NCBI GenBank assembly: GCA_029204225.1
Contig: CM055100.1
Location: forward strand, 7,578,713-7,642,712
Length of the DNA stretch: 64,000 nucleotides
From: Diphasiastrum complanatum
Lineage: Eukaryota; Streptophyta; Lycopodiopsida; Lycopodiales; Lycopodiaceae
Direction of reading: 5' to 3'
The number at the start of each line of letters is the position of its first letter. Position 1 is the stretch's first letter. Shown one piece after another: positions 45,020 to 56,689 of this stretch. Below the pieces are notes generated by a model. The model was not told the DNA's origin. It saw only the letters and a list, made by a program, of their open reading frames with translations, and ran no database searches. The position numbers were made by a program, and so were the translations under genes.

Positions 45020-47540
45020 CTCAAGGTGGCAATTGCACCAATTGATCACAAATATGTGGTCAAAATGGCGACAATTGGGGACCAGCAAATCTGGGACCAG
45101 ATTGTTCCTCGCTTGCTGTTCAGGATTCATAATTATGTAGATAGTTTATCTTTCCACATAATGAATCTTGATAAGATAGATTGCATTCTAGGTAAAGAGT
45201 GGTTTTACACTAGAAATGAGTCGTTAAAAAAGGACTAAGTGACTCGTGGCCTTTTCTTTTTGCATGATGGCTCCTTAATTGAGCTTAAAGGCGATGTAAA
45301 TATGCCCGATCTACCTTATGTATATGCCCATGAAGTGGATCAACGTATGAAAGATTTTGACTACCATGTGTATTTATGTTTTCTAAAATATGAATTTTGT
45401 GTAAATGCTTTTGTTACTCAAATTTTTAATGTTGATGTATTGCTTACTCCTATTGATTGTCTTTTTTGGTTCTACTATTGAAAATACACCCGAGGGTAAA
45501 ATCCTCGCAAGACTTAGGATGGTGTATGCAGATTTATTCTTTGAGTTCATGTAGATCTTCTTCCCGACAACGTTCCTGTATCACTTTTTCCTACAAGATG
45601 AGCACTAGTGAGGATGATGAGGTTGCTAGGCAACTTTAGGAGTATTTATGTATGTGCCATATTTGACCTAGTAAGTCCCCTTGGGGAGCTTCTGTATTAT
45701 TGGTTGGCAAGAAAGACGGTGGCTTATGTCTTTGTGTCGACTATAAGAAACTTAATAAAATGACCATCACGAATCGTTATTCCTTTACCAAGGATGGATG
45801 ATCTAATGGACCAACTGAATGGTGTGAGGTATTTCACCAAGCTAGACCTTAGATCGGTTACCATCAAATAAAAATTAACGAGAGGGATGTTTTTTAAATC
45901 TGGTGTTTGTACTAGATATGGCCATTATGAATTTTTGGTTTCACCTTTTGGTCTAACAAATGCTCCAACAACAGTCAATAGATGATGAACAATATCCTTT
46001 GTCCATATTTGGGAAAATTTGTTGTATTCTTCTTGGATGACGTTTTGATTTATAGTCAAACTCAGAAGCATGAAGAGCATTTTTGTACTATCTACAATAT
46101 TCTAAGGTAGGAAAAGCTCTATGCTAAAGAGTCTGAATGTGATTTTTTTTGGAATTCGATCAAAATCTAGGTACCTCAGTCATATCATTTTCGATCGTGG
46201 CATTGAGATCGACTATGATAAGCTTTGTAAGGTACGTGATGGCCTATTTCAAAGACCATTAGAGAATTTAATTCTTTTTTAGGATTCACAGTTTCTTTCA
46301 ATAAGTTTATTCATAAGTATGCTATGGTAGCATTACCATTGATTAATTTTTTTAAGGGGATGAAGAAAGCCAAAAATGGTAACAAGTCAAAAGCTTGGAA
46401 GCGTCGTAAGATCAGTCTGCTAGTTGTGTGGACTAAGAATTGAATCAAAGCTTTGAAGCCTTGAAATATTTATTGTAGCACCCATACTACATGTAGTGGA
46501 CCCTAACAAGCCATCCTGGAATTGATGTTAGTGACTATGTTGTAGGAGCAGTCCTACATCGGGATTTCAAAAGCAAAAAGTTGTACTAAGCTCAGAGTAG
46601 ATATTTAATTTTGAGAAGGAGCTTTTTGTTGTTATTCACGCTTTGAAAGTCTGGAGACATTATTTGTATAGATCTAGGTTTACAATGATGACAGATCACC
46701 AGTCCTTAAGTATATTTGTGATTTTGTGAACCTAAGGGGTTGTAAAGCCCGATGGTTGGAAATTATTCAAGAATCAGAATTTGAACTTTGAAATTAGATA
46801 CCGTCAGATTATGTCGCTGATGCCTTGGCCTTATTGGAGAGATTAATCAGTTATGCTTTGCTGAGATCCAATCCGAATTGTATCTTTATCTTTGGGATCT
46901 TTGTCAGACTAGTACCTTTTTTGGTTGTAGTCATGAAGTACTAGTGTTGGACACCCTAGCATACAAAAAACACTCGATCTTGTTAAAAGGGAAAATTATT
47001 GGCCAAAAATCAAGGGTCATGGGGAGGAATATGTTCATAGGTGTGAATAGTGCCAGGTTAATCAAACATAAATACTCAAGGCAAACAAGTTTATTGCATC
47101 TTTTTGGAAATTCCCAACAAGAAATCAAAAAATACATATCTCCATGGATTTTGTGATCGAACTTCCTAGAACAAGGAAGAGTCATGATGGCATTTGTGTA
47201 GTAGTTGACAAGCTAACCAAGATGGGTCATTTTATATGCGTCTAGAGTAGCGAGCCTGTTTACGAGCATGTGTTTCAGTTTCGTGGATTACCGTCATCCA
47301 TAGTGTGTGACAATGATACTCGACTTATTGGGAACTTTTGGACTGCAATCATGGCCAGACTGCAATCATGGCCAGACTTGAAGTCCAATTGAGAATGAGC
47401 AGTACGGAGCATCCTGAAACGGATGGCCAAAATCAAGAGAGTCAACTAGAATCTAGAGGATATGCGTAGGGCATTTGTTGGGGATAAGCAAACTCAATGG
47501 GAGAGGTACCTACCATTGTTGGAGTTTGCTTACAATAAGT
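45020..47540 (+). pseudogene. pol: decayed Ty3/gypsy pol
   Basis: Order protease, RT, RNase H, integrase, each in broken frames. Protease end: MNLDKIDCILGKEWFYTR (45160-45215). [40 protein letters not shown], and FVVFFLDDVLIYSQT (about 46015-46065) with the catalytic LDD. RNase H: SDYVVGAVL, VIHALKVWRHYLY and MMTDHQSLKY. Integrase: [18 protein letters not shown] (about 47140-47195) and HPETDGQNQES (about 47410). It resembles the minus-strand chromovirus at 50226-53905 but is much older, with a stop every 100 bases or so. No LTRs are seen. Confidence 0.82.
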
Positions 47541-48837
47541 GGTATGGGACATTGGTTATCATTGTAGGCTTAGCCAAGCATATTGGTGTCAATAACCTTA
47601 GTGAATGGGGGTGAGTTGGTGTGACTTTACAGATGGGCAGTGCTAGTGTGTTCGTCACTTCTATTGGGTGTGCTGTTGGCATTATAGCTATTGGGGTATC
47701 CTGGGCGTGTTGTAACAGTATCCCAAGTCTCAAGGTGCTCCTGTAGCTTTCTTTCACAATCTATCGAGATATAGATTGCTGAATTGATAGGATCATGATA
47801 TTCGATTCCGATGCTAAAAATAAGTACATCACATCGAGCTAAGTGTCATGGCTTCCAATCTTTGGCGTCCCATACCACCAACACTCAAGCCTCACTCTTG
47901 CTCATAGATTTTCCTAAGCAACTTAGTAGTATATATCTTTCATCCTCTTCGTAGAGTTCTCTCAGTGAGCCCATCTACTCCTATGCACACTCTAGAGTAG
48001 GGCCTCTATTACACTTATGCGCACAGTCTATGCCAATCCTTGCACAAGATAATGGGCAATTCTAGTAACTAACTATTCACATTGCACAACAATTTGAAAA
48101 CTAAGCTCAAGTTCTCTACTTGGATATTACCAAAGTACATCAAGCTTAGAGCAAAAGTGTTTTGATACTCATGTGCTATTTTGCAACCTAATCAATTGTC
48201 AAATCATTACATACTCCACAATGGAGTTCAGAGATGGCAAGTGGGGTTGGCTAGATAGGAACAACATTCTTAAAAGCCAAATTTTTATACAGACTTGTGC
48301 TATAATTGCAATAGCCAAAATGATAAATAACCAAAATTGTGTATAACTTCCACAACTACTTTACACAGGATTGACACCAAGGATGAGGATGCCTCACAAT
48401 GCCTATAAGTGTGGAGCTTTAACTCTGAAGCTCGACATTCATGCATAAAACAAGTGCGTGCTTGCTGGGTTAATGATATTCAAATATTAATTTCAACTTA
48501 GTACCCACCTATTAAGAATTGTATGTTGAAAAATCTATTTATGTTTGTTGTAATCAAAGCATTTTGGGGTATGTAGTGATCTTCTGTTCTACAAAAGCTT
48601 TTGTTGAATGAGGCCTTAATGAAAATAGTAACCTTGCACTCATAGGTGGTATCCTAGACCAAGTTTCTTACTACTTCGTGGATAATAGAGGATGTTTATC
48701 CCGCTCTTAGCTCATGGTTGTGACTTTGGCATTAATTACTATTGCATATGATGTTGGAAATTTTCACTAACAATTAGAGTGAGATAAGGGAGAAATTGTA
48801 AGCTTCTAATCAATGTTTTCATTAATGCACTGTGAAG
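47541..48837 (+). other. AT-rich stretch upstream of the first visible dynein-like exon
   Basis: No gene or transposon recognised. It probably contains intron sequence of the gene whose exons follow. Confidence 0.35.
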
Positions 48838-48998
48838 GCACATCGAAAAGGTGAATGTGGAGTTTTAGGAAGATCAAGGTTTTATTCTTCCAATGGTAAA
48901 TGCATATGGGCACCATGCATCATAATAAAGTATGATAAAGGTCCAGATACATACACTATTGAATGGCTCACAAGTGGCAAACAAAAGCAAGTTAAAAG
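48838..48998 (+). CDS. exon of a host gene (tentatively dynein heavy-chain tail)
   Basis: A 161-base exon bounded by an AG (48836-48837) and a GT (48999-49000) after AAG. It encodes a compact beta-rich segment: GVLGRSRFYSSNGK, CIWAPCIIIKYDKGPDTY, TIEWLTSGKQKQVKR, patterned like an SH3/Tudor-type barrel (Trp and Tyr spaced as in W-x-P-C-x4-YD and Y-x-I-x-W). The exon ends after two bases of an Arg codon. The exon at 61907 starts with the one missing base and continues LNLILDTESDRNF. Comparable phrases (...K-x-VKRLNL-x-F-D...) occur, as I remember them, in the N-terminal tail of axonemal dynein heavy chains; that identity is tentative. Confidence 0.6.
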
Positions 48999-49746
48999 GT
49001 GTGCTTCTATATTCTATCAATAAGTATTTGTCTCTTTGATCCATGTTTATAGACAACATGGTCTCAATTGCAACTAGTGATTAAAATAATATCTTGAATG
49101 GAATGTGAAATGGTTTTTTATGCTAACCAATATAGAATCATATTATAGAGTGTGAAGTTTCTTTCTTTATAGAGGTGACTGCTAGGTTCATTGTGTTAAA
49201 ACCCTCTCCCTTTACCTCATGATTATTTGTAACTAAGCTTTTAAGCTTGGACAACTCTCTTCAGATGTCGGCATCTTCAACAACCGTCGTTTGAAATTTG
49301 ACAATGCTAGAAATCATTCATTACAATTGAAGTCAGTGTTGCGTGTTATCAATTCCACACAAACTAGAACCTTATGCTACATGATTGTTGTATGTTATAG
49401 TTGATCTATGTCATTGATTCTTTGAAGCAGGTTTCCACATATTTGGTTCCAACAAGCACTACAGTTTAGTACTAATTATAGAGTAATTGTTAATGTATAT
49501 GAAAAGGAGTGCAATATTCAGCACACAATTTCAAAGCGTCTAATAATATAGCATTTTGAAACACAAAATGGAAGGTGCTTATTTTTTTGGAGCATTCTTT
49601 AAAGACTGATGTTTTTCTTATGCAATTTTCTTAAAAAGGGTTGATGGAAATGATTTAAAAATGGCAAAACAGTACTAAGAAAGTTCAAGACCAGATTGAT
49701 TGGCTACCCTATTTGAGGATATGTAATAGTATAAATCATAGTTGCT

Positions 49747-49935
49747 TGTTCCGGAACAGAATGAACGTGTTCCAAACACATTTTGTTCCAGAATGTGGCC
49801 AAATTTTTTTGAAAAAACTTTGTAAATATTCAACAAGGAAATAAAAATGTCGTTTTTTTAATTTTAATTTAATTTATTTCTTAACTTAGTAACACATTCC
49901 GACCTAGAACGTTTCGGAACGTACAGTACGTTCCG
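49747..49935. repeat. cluster of TTCCGGAAC-type palindromes
   Basis: TGTTCCGGAACA (49747-49758) and CGGAACGTACAGTACGTTCCG (49915-49935) are palindromes 160 bp apart, with further TTCC/GGAA motifs between and beside them. This may be a small MITE-like element, but matching terminal repeats with a target duplication could not be shown. Confidence 0.35.
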
Positions 49936-50225
49936 AGTGGTTTGGGTCGGAATGGCTTTCTCAGGTCTAAATGAAAGTGCTTTGATTATGATACCCTCAT
50001 GCCCTGATTTTTAATTGATAGTTTAGGGTTTATGTTGATCCTTAAATCAATTCATTATATTTGGCCTATGGGGATCCTTAGGTCAACATATCTATCAAAT
50101 GGCCCCATTCATTAGGTTTTGGGCCTTGAGTACATATAATCTAATGTAAACTAGATCTTCCTAAAACTTGTAGAATGTGGATATGTTATATGTTAGCATA
50201 TCGCTACTTTATAGGGTTTTGAACA

Positions 50226-50584
50226 TGTAAATAGTGATTGTATAATTGTCTTGGCAAACACTAACTGATCCACCCAGCCTTGCCTACTCCCTGATATAGA
50301 GTAAGCCCGTCCTAGCCCAGTGTGCGGACTGGTAGCATGCAACTGCCAAGTGTCGGCCATGTGTCACTGACGTGGCCGACTGCACGTCGGGACCCAACTA
50401 CGGGCCCTGTCCTGCTGACAGGGTCCCTAGACTGTGTTAGGCCCGCCATGGCTATGGACCGTGCTGGGGCACACTACTCACACTGTCTTGCCCTGTTGGT
50501 CGTGTACGCTGGACATGACCCTGACTGTGGTATCTGACCTATCTGTGTTCTCTAGGGTTAGGCACTGGTCACGAGCTCGTAACA
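50226..50584 (-). mobile_element. 3' LTR of a chromovirus (Ty3/gypsy)
   Basis: On the minus strand it begins TGTTACGAGCTCGTGACC right after AAGGGGGAGGGAG (polypurine tract, complement of 50585-50597). TATA-like CTCTATATCAGG lies near 50290-50301. The TG/CA end at 50226 gives 359 bp, a normal length for chromovirus LTRs, but it is unproved because the 5' LTR is missing. The LTR is GC-rich compared with its surroundings. Confidence 0.65.
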
Positions 50585-50597
50585 CTCCCTCCCCCTT

Positions 50598-51221
50598 AAG
50601 AACCGTCTTGGTCCTCTAAGACAAAGTCTGGAAAATCTTGCGAAGGACGCTGCCTCTTTCCCAAGTGGCATTCTCAACCGGCTGATCATTCCACTTGACC
50701 AGATATTCTCGGTATAGAGTATGACGAGTCTACGTCTCTCTACTATCAATAATCTCGTCTGGCTCATGTGGAGGTTGTTGAGGATCCAATGGGAGAACTA
50801 GAACATTGTCCTCTACTAGATTTTCTGATCTGGCTAAGGCTTTTCGTAACTGACTTACATGAAAGACTGGAAAAACCTTACTACTGTGTGGGAGTTCTAG
50901 TTCATAGGTGACTTCGCCTAGTCTCCTACTGATAGTAAAGGGACCACAATACCTAGGAGACAATTTAGCACACACTCCTGATTTGAGGGTTTTAGAGTCA
51001 ACTGGGACTCTCAAGTAAACTTTCTCACCAGTGGAGAACTGCACATCCCGTCTGTGTGGATCTGCATAATGCCTGGCTCGATCTTGGGACTGCCTAATAC
51101 TACGCTTAGCATGTTCTATCATCTGGTTTAGGTCCTCTAAAAAGTTTCTGGCTACTTCAACTTTTTCCTGTTTAAACCCTACAGCTGTGGGTGAGCGTGG
51201 CTGAAAACCGTACATCAGCAT
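50598..51221 (-). pseudogene. pol: chromovirus integrase C-terminus and chromodomain
   Basis: Minus-strand frame 51221-50730: YGFQPRSPTAVG, then SIRQSQDRARHYADPHRRD, SPRYCGPFTISRRLGEVTYELELP and VFPVFHVSQLRKAL, the integrase GPY/F domain. After a frame shift at about 50740 the sequence on the same strand gives a chromodomain core (YLVKWNDQP and ENATWE in the frames around 50640-50710). Chromodomains steer integration of chromoviruses into heterochromatin marked by methylated histone H3. Stops after it at about 50600. Confidence 0.85.
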
Positions 51222-51229
51222 AAATGGGC

Positions 51230-51916
51230 TGTATCCCGTAGCTGAATGTCTGGTACTGTTGTAAGTAAACTCTAATATCGAGAGATACTCCTCCCAATTA
51301 GTCTACTTCTTGCTGACGTATGCACGAAGCATATCCTCCAGCACCTGATTTACCCTCTCTGTTTGACCGTCCGTCTGTGGATGGTCGGTGGTACTCATAT
51401 TAAGTTTAGTATGGAGATGATGGAATACCGCCCTCCAAAAATTTCCACTAAACTTACTGTCCCAATCGCTGACTATGCCGGAAGGTAGACCGGCCCGTCT
51501 ACAAACAGCCTTGCTAACTCTGGAGCTCTAACGGTTGTTTTGGTCGGAATAAAATGAGCCATTCTGGTCAGACGGTCAACTGTGACCCATATAGCGTCAT
51601 TACCCTTTTGGGTTTTAGGCAGGCCTACTATAAAATCCATGGAGATACTCTCCCATTTACCAGCTGGTATTTCTAAGGGCTGCAACAACCCTCTTGCCTT
51701 TAAACGCTCTGCTTTATTTACTTAACATTTCTGGCAACTGGTTACATACTGTTGGACGTCCATTTTCATACTGGGCCAGAAAAACTGCCTACGAAGAAGC
51801 TCATAGGTCTTCTGTATGCCTGGGTGTCCCGCACTAGAATTGTCATGACATTCACATAGGACCTGCTGCCTATAATCCTCTGAATTGGGGACACATACTC
51901 TATCTCTATAGAGCAA
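51230..51916 (-). pseudogene. pol: chromovirus integrase (zinc finger and core)
   Basis: Frame 51916-51722 is the HHCC zinc-binding domain (HDNSSAGHPGIQKTYELL, YVTSCQKC). Frame 51688-51473 opens the core: WESISMDFIVGLPKTQKG with the first catalytic Asp and VTVDRLTRMAHFIP. The second Asp and the Glu (DHPQTDGQTERVNQ-type block) are encoded near 51350-51480 in a shifted frame, with a stop near 51303. Integrase would join the cDNA to the chromosome; the breaks make this one dead. Confidence 0.85.
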
Positions 51917-52247
51917 GTACTCATCCTGAATGGAATACTGTTTCTATTTGAATCCTTGAGTCAACTGACCCTCAACCACTGGGGTTTGCTTGGGTAATAC
52001 AGGCTCAAAATCCTCAACGTCATCTGACGTATACTCGGACTCATCATCATCCTCAACGGAAGCTGCCGTATTCGTGGATGAACTGGCATCAGCCCTGGGA
52101 ACTGGTTCTGGAGTCTGTAACTGTCTGCTCTGGACTGAGTTCCAGATAGTAGAGAAGAATGCATCATGCTCAAGGACTCGAGTAACTTATTACGAATCTC
52201 AGTAAAACTCAGCTTGTTAATCATAGGCATTCTGCTAAGGGCATTTG

Positions 52248-52574
52248 CTACTGTATTGAATTTCCCCCGTCTATATTCTTGATAGACACATCAAACTCTT
52301 GCATCAACTTTGCCCAACGAGCTTTCCGACCTCTAAGCTGAGGTTGATTGCAAAGGTATCTGAGACTTTCATGGTCTGTCAGGACCTCAAAGTTGGCACC
52401 ATACAAATAATGCCTCCAAGTCTTAAGGGCATGGACTATAGAAAAGAGTTCCTTTTCATAGGCACTACACCTAGTCTGGGCTGGCTCAAGTTTTTTACTC
52501 TCGAATGCAACTGGTCGTCCACCTTGAGTTAGCACAGCACCGACTGCAAAGTCGCTAGCATCTGTTTCGACCAC
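52248..52574 (-). pseudogene. pol: chromovirus RNase H
   Basis: A 108-codon frame: VETDASDFAVGAVLTQ with the first catalytic Asp, RCSAYEKELFSIVHAL with the Glu, HYLYGANFEVLTDHESLRYL with the next Asp, and RGRKARWAKLMQEFDVSI. It is cut off from RT by stops at about 52590-52720. It removes RNA from the RNA-DNA hybrid during reverse transcription. Confidence 0.88.
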
Positions 52575-52717
52575 AAATGGCTGATTGGGGTCGACGACTT
52601 TTAAAATTGGTGCTGTAGCTGAGGCTGTTTTGAGAGCATCAAAGCTCTCCAGCTGTGCGGACTCCTAAATGAACTCTTTCCCTTCCCCTTAAGAAGATTT
52701 GTCATGGGAACTGCTAT

Positions 52718-53905
52718 CTAAGCATATTCCTTGACAAATCGTCTGTAATATCCCGCCAAATCAAGAAAGATCTGAAGTTCCAAAATATTCTGAGGTCTTA
52801 GCCAACTGAGTATGGCTTTAACCTTAGTTGGGTCCATCTTAATCCCATCTGATGAGATAATGTGACCCAAATATGCTACTTCTTCTACGAAGAATTCACA
52901 CTTGGATTGTTTAGCATAAAGCTTATGCTTTCTGAGCAGTCGAAACACCTTTTTGAGGTGTTTTAGATGCTCCTTCCTCGTTTTGCTGTAGATGAGGATG
53001 TCATCTAAAAATACGACTACAAACTTACCCAAGTATGATCTAAGGACACTGTTCATCAAGGTCATAAAGGTACCTGGAGCATTTGTGAGCCCAAATGGCA
53101 TCACCTTAAACTCATAATGACCGTGACGAGTCCTAAAAGCTGTTTTCGGGACATCTTCCAATTTTATACAGACTTGATGATATCTCGATCTGAGGTCTAT
53201 TTTACTGAAAAACTTAGCCCCGTCGAGTTGATCAAACAACTCGTTTGCCCGAGGCATAGGATATTTATTCTTAATTGTGACTTTATTGAGGGCTCTGTAA
53301 TCTACGCAAAGACGCATAGACCCCTCTTTCTTTTTCACGAAAAGGACTGGTGAGGCCCATGGTGAACTACTGGTCTGAATTTGGCCTTTCCCAAGATACT
53401 CTGTTAACTGCCTAGTTATTTCTTCTTCCTCTATTCGGCTGACCCGATATGGAGGTTTAGAAACAGGTGCTGTACCTGGTACTAGGTTTATTACATGATC
53501 TACCTCTCTGCTAGGTGGCAAACCATGTGGCAAATCTTCAGGAAAAACATCTTCAAATTTAGACAATAAAGTTTCTAATTTACTGATTTTCTGCTGTATA
53601 GAACTAGAAATAGAAACTTCAGGAATAAACTGAAAGTCACATAAGAATACCTGATGGTCATCGTCTCCGATTAGCTGACAGAGCTCTGAACTGCAGACCA
53701 TAGGATTGTTGGGAACATCATGCTCCCCATGCAACTGGATCTCTCGGCCTTTATGTTGAAGGCTGAGGATGTTCTCCTGATACTTTCTGTGGAGGGAAGG
53801 TCCTAAATTGTAGAGCCAATCTCTCCCGAGAACAATGTCCGTACAATCTAGGTGCATTATCTGAAAGTTTATTTCATCTTGGTACCCCTGAATACCAAGA
53901 TTCAA
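52718..53905 (-). CDS. pol: chromovirus protease end and reverse transcriptase
   Basis: A 395-codon open piece, the longest retrotransposon frame in the window. Its start encodes the protease C-terminal part ([18 protein letters not shown]). Then [90 protein letters not shown], the active site [13 protein letters not shown], and [15 protein letters not shown]. The catalytic Asp residues are intact. At 53905-53912 the element is cut off and LINE DNA begins, so gag, the protease active site and the 5' LTR are missing. Confidence 0.92.
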   Translation of the reverse strand: MNLGIQGYQDEINFQIMHLDCTDIVLGRDWLYNLGPSLHRKYQENILSLQHKGREIQLHGEHDVPNNPMVCSSELCQLIGDDDHQVFLCDFQFIPEVSISSSIQQKISKLETLLSKFEDVFPEDLPHGLPPSREVDHVINLVPGTAPVSKPPYRVSRIEEEEITRQLTEYLGKGQIQTSSSPWASPVLFVKKKEGSMRLCVDYRALNKVTIKNKYPMPRANELFDQLDGAKFFSKIDLRSRYHQVCIKLEDVPKTAFRTRHGHYEFKVMPFGLTNAPGTFMTLMNSVLRSYLGKFVVVFLDDILIYSKTRKEHLKHLKKVFRLLRKHKLYAKQSKCEFFVEEVAYLGHIISSDGIKMDPTKVKAILSWLRPQNILELQIFLDLAGYYRRFVKEYA

Positions 53906-53911
53906 GTTGCT

Positions 53912-54964
53912 GGTCTACTGAAGATGAGAAGGGGAAATCGTTGAGCATTGTGGCCTGAGAGGAAGTGTAAGTAGGAAAACCAATTGGAGAGAAAGGACGA
54001 TGGTGTCGTGTGGAATGCGGAGTCGTAACAGTACCAAGAGTAGCATGGCCAAAGAGACAGGAGCAATAGAGAGTGATCAGAGATGGTAGGGTGCATAATA
54101 CGAAAAGTATGAAGAAACGGAATTAAGGTTGGTGAGCTAATGAAGTAGTCAACAACGCTATGTCCACCATCGTGCGGATGGCAGGTAAAAACTGATGATG
54201 ATGGCCACTGAGAAAGGCCATTCAAAATGGCTAAAGAGTGAGCTTCTGCAAGTCCAATCAACTATTCTCCAAAGTGTGTAGCTGGGGTATCAGCATCCTG
54301 AGAGGTCCTGTCCAAACCCACATCCAAAACCTGAATATGTAGGAAATTACTATCTGCATGAAACTCTCTCTGTTGGGTGTTGGTGCGAGCGTTAAAATCG
54401 CCTGCTAATAAAATAGGCCTTGCTGTGCACAGCTGGCTATATCATCGGAAAGAGCCTGGAAGGGGTCACCACCATATTCTGCAAAAGCTGATGTCTGAGG
54501 TGCAAAACAACAAACTGCTATAAAGAGATCTTGAGGTAGCCCTAAGAAGTGACCATAAAACTGTAACGAAATAAATCGTGCAAATGGATCACTTTTGAGT
54601 AGCTTAAAATGAGTACAAAAAACTTCCTTGGTAAGACATGCAACACCACCAGATCCACGCGTGGTTTTTCCTCTTACGAAAGGCCTGTATGCTGAATACT
54701 ATGAGTAATTCTGAATAACTGGAAGAGGTCAATATAGTGATTCATGAGTCTCCGCTAAGAGCAAAATATCACATTTCTATAAAAAGGAGTGAAAATCCCT
54801 TGCCAAAGAAGATGAAAGCACACCGTTACAATTCTAGAAACCAATCCGTAATGGTTGAGGGGATCTCGGGTTGATGTGCCCGGGATCCCCGATTCCCTAT
54901 TGTGAAATCTTATCGTAGAATTTAGGCTTGCCTTCAATAAAGACCACTCTCTGATTGCTAGCAT
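53912..54964 (-). pseudogene. LINE copy 1: endonuclease domain
   Basis: Minus-strand L1-type endonuclease in broken frames (54964-54755 and 54261-53902, with coding similarity between them: GVACLTKEV, FIAVCCFAPQTS, GDFNART and HADSNFLHIQ blocks). The frame at 54261-53902 holds VFTCHPHDGGHSVVDYFI and HPTISDHSLLLLSL, the conserved SDH end of the domain. The LINE is cut at 53912 before RT and joined to the truncated chromovirus. It is about 90% alike to copy 2 (59150-60240) by eye. Confidence 0.82.
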
Positions 54965-54989
54965 TGGCCTCCTGAATGACCAATTTCCT

Positions 54990-55860
54990 CGCTTGCCATT
55001 GTGTGTGTGTTAGGTCGTCATCCATAAAAATAAAAGATCCTTTGAGCTTAGCTCGAAGGCGTAAAGTAGAATTACGTTGTTCAATGGAGCGAAACTTTAT
55101 GAATAGGACCTTATCATCAAATTTGCTCCGCCAAGCAGTGTCAAATCCCTCCAGATTATGTGCAAGTTTAGATACAAGGTCTTTCGCCGCATCAAGTGCC
55201 TTGTTTCCATTAAAGATACTCGTATATTAAGAGCCTTCTTGGCTCTTCTCTCTTGTTCTGTAAAAACATTCTCTAAGGTAGAATTCACTAACGAAGGCTG
55301 AACTTGGCTAGAGGAATTACCAACTTGCTTAAGAACTGAAGCCCAAGTACGAGTGTCTTCCACTTCCTTTGCCAAAGATGAGATTTTACTTTCCACATCT
55401 TGCTGTGAATGAGTATCCTGTATCCCTTTCTCTTTCATCCTATCAATGGTGCTTTGCAAATCCTTATTTTGCAGACTGACCTTGGTAAGTTCTCCATGAA
55501 GTGTGATTTTGTAGCTGCAATTTTCCGATAAATTGGAACACTTCTTTGAACTGATGTTGTAGGGAGCTCTTGAGAGATTCAAAGTCAGATAAGTTGCTAG
55601 GTTGTAATTCTTCAATAGGGATATGGTAAGCAAGGCAGGAATCTGTATGAGATAGCTGCAATGGAGAATGAGGTGATGAGAAGGACAGACCGGCAAACTA
55701 AAGGGTAGAGCCAGCGATGGCTGACTGGTCATCAGAATGGCCATCAGAAGCCTGGTCAAGAAAAGCATGGGAAGAGGGGGGTGAAGCTCCATCACATTTG
55801 GTAGAGGCCATAGCAATAGAACTTCTTTCCTCTTGCTGTCAGCTCTGATATGAAAACTTA
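54990..55860 (-). pseudogene. LINE copy 1: ORF1 (coiled coil plus RRM-like)
   Basis: Starts ATG at about 55811 (MASTKCDGASPPSS); an early TAG occurs at about 55698. The middle is a coiled-coil-like segment (DRMKEKGIQDTHSQQDVESKISSLAKEVE). Then come KALNIRVS and, in the next frame, FDTAWRSKFDDKVLF, RAKLKGSFIFMDDDLTHTQ and a C-terminus ending KPKFYDKIS, which resembles the RRM-type ORF1 of plant L1 elements. It coats LINE RNA. ORF2 endonuclease follows within a few dozen bases. Confidence 0.75.
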
Positions 55861-56590
55861 AATAGAACCTTTTCTCAGACTTTGTTGCTGAAGTTAAAAA
55901 GCTGGCATGAACTTTGCCCTAACATCCCGCAATCCAGTTCTCCCTTTATTGCCTCTGGAAGAAAGGAAGCTTGAGTTCGTGTTTGTGACCGAGCAAAAAG
56001 AGAACCTCCACCCGCAGGACCGATAGCTTTGAAAAGGGATACAATGCTCATGGCCAAACCATTGGTAGAACCTCGTTGATCCTGTCTCACGGAGTTGAAT
56101 GATCCCGTAATGGTCTTGACGATTTCTTCCCACTCCGACGAGAAACACCAGGGTACAAACTGAAGCAAATGCGACCACAGATCTTGCGAAGTCCAACTGG
56201 AAGCCGCTCCAGAGGCGATTCACATGAACGAATGAGAGAGAGAGCCACCACTATTTCACGAGCCATTGAGGGAGCTACCATCGCTGCCAAGGAATGAGAG
56301 AGAGCCACGGCTATTTCACGAGCCTTTGAGGGAGCTACCATCGCTGCCAAGAATCCATCGCTGCAAGGTTGTTCAAGGAGTACAAGAAAGTTGTGGGATA
56401 AATCTGAAGAGACAGGGCGGATCAAAGCTGGAGCGGATCAGAGCCATTGCTGGAGCACCATCGCTGAGAGAGGAGCACCATCGCCGAGTAAGACAAAGAA
56501 AAAGTACATCAGAAAGGAGCAGTGTCCATGTCGGACTTATTTCTATCAGCTAAAACTAAAAACAGAGATAAACTGGAAATAAAATCCATA
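55861..56590 (-). other. probable LINE copy 1 5' UTR with tandem units
   Basis: Upstream of ORF1 on the minus strand lies about 700 bp. It contains a two-unit tandem repeat (56231-56292 and 56293-56351) with GAGCCAC, CTATTTCACGAGCC and GGGAGCTACCATCGCTGCCA in each. GAGCACCATCGC units recur again at 56452-56500. Tandem 5' units act as promoters in some L1 families, so this could be the LINE promoter. A 29-bp piece (ACAAAGAAAAAGTACATCAG and the following nine bases) recurs at 61253. Confidence 0.5.
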
Positions 56591-56689
56591 GCTTAACCTC
56601 CAGCTATGGTGAGGGTACAACAGCAATAGCTTAACCACCAGCTACGTGGAGGAATAAAACTCACTAACTGAGAGAGAAAAACTGTGTGA

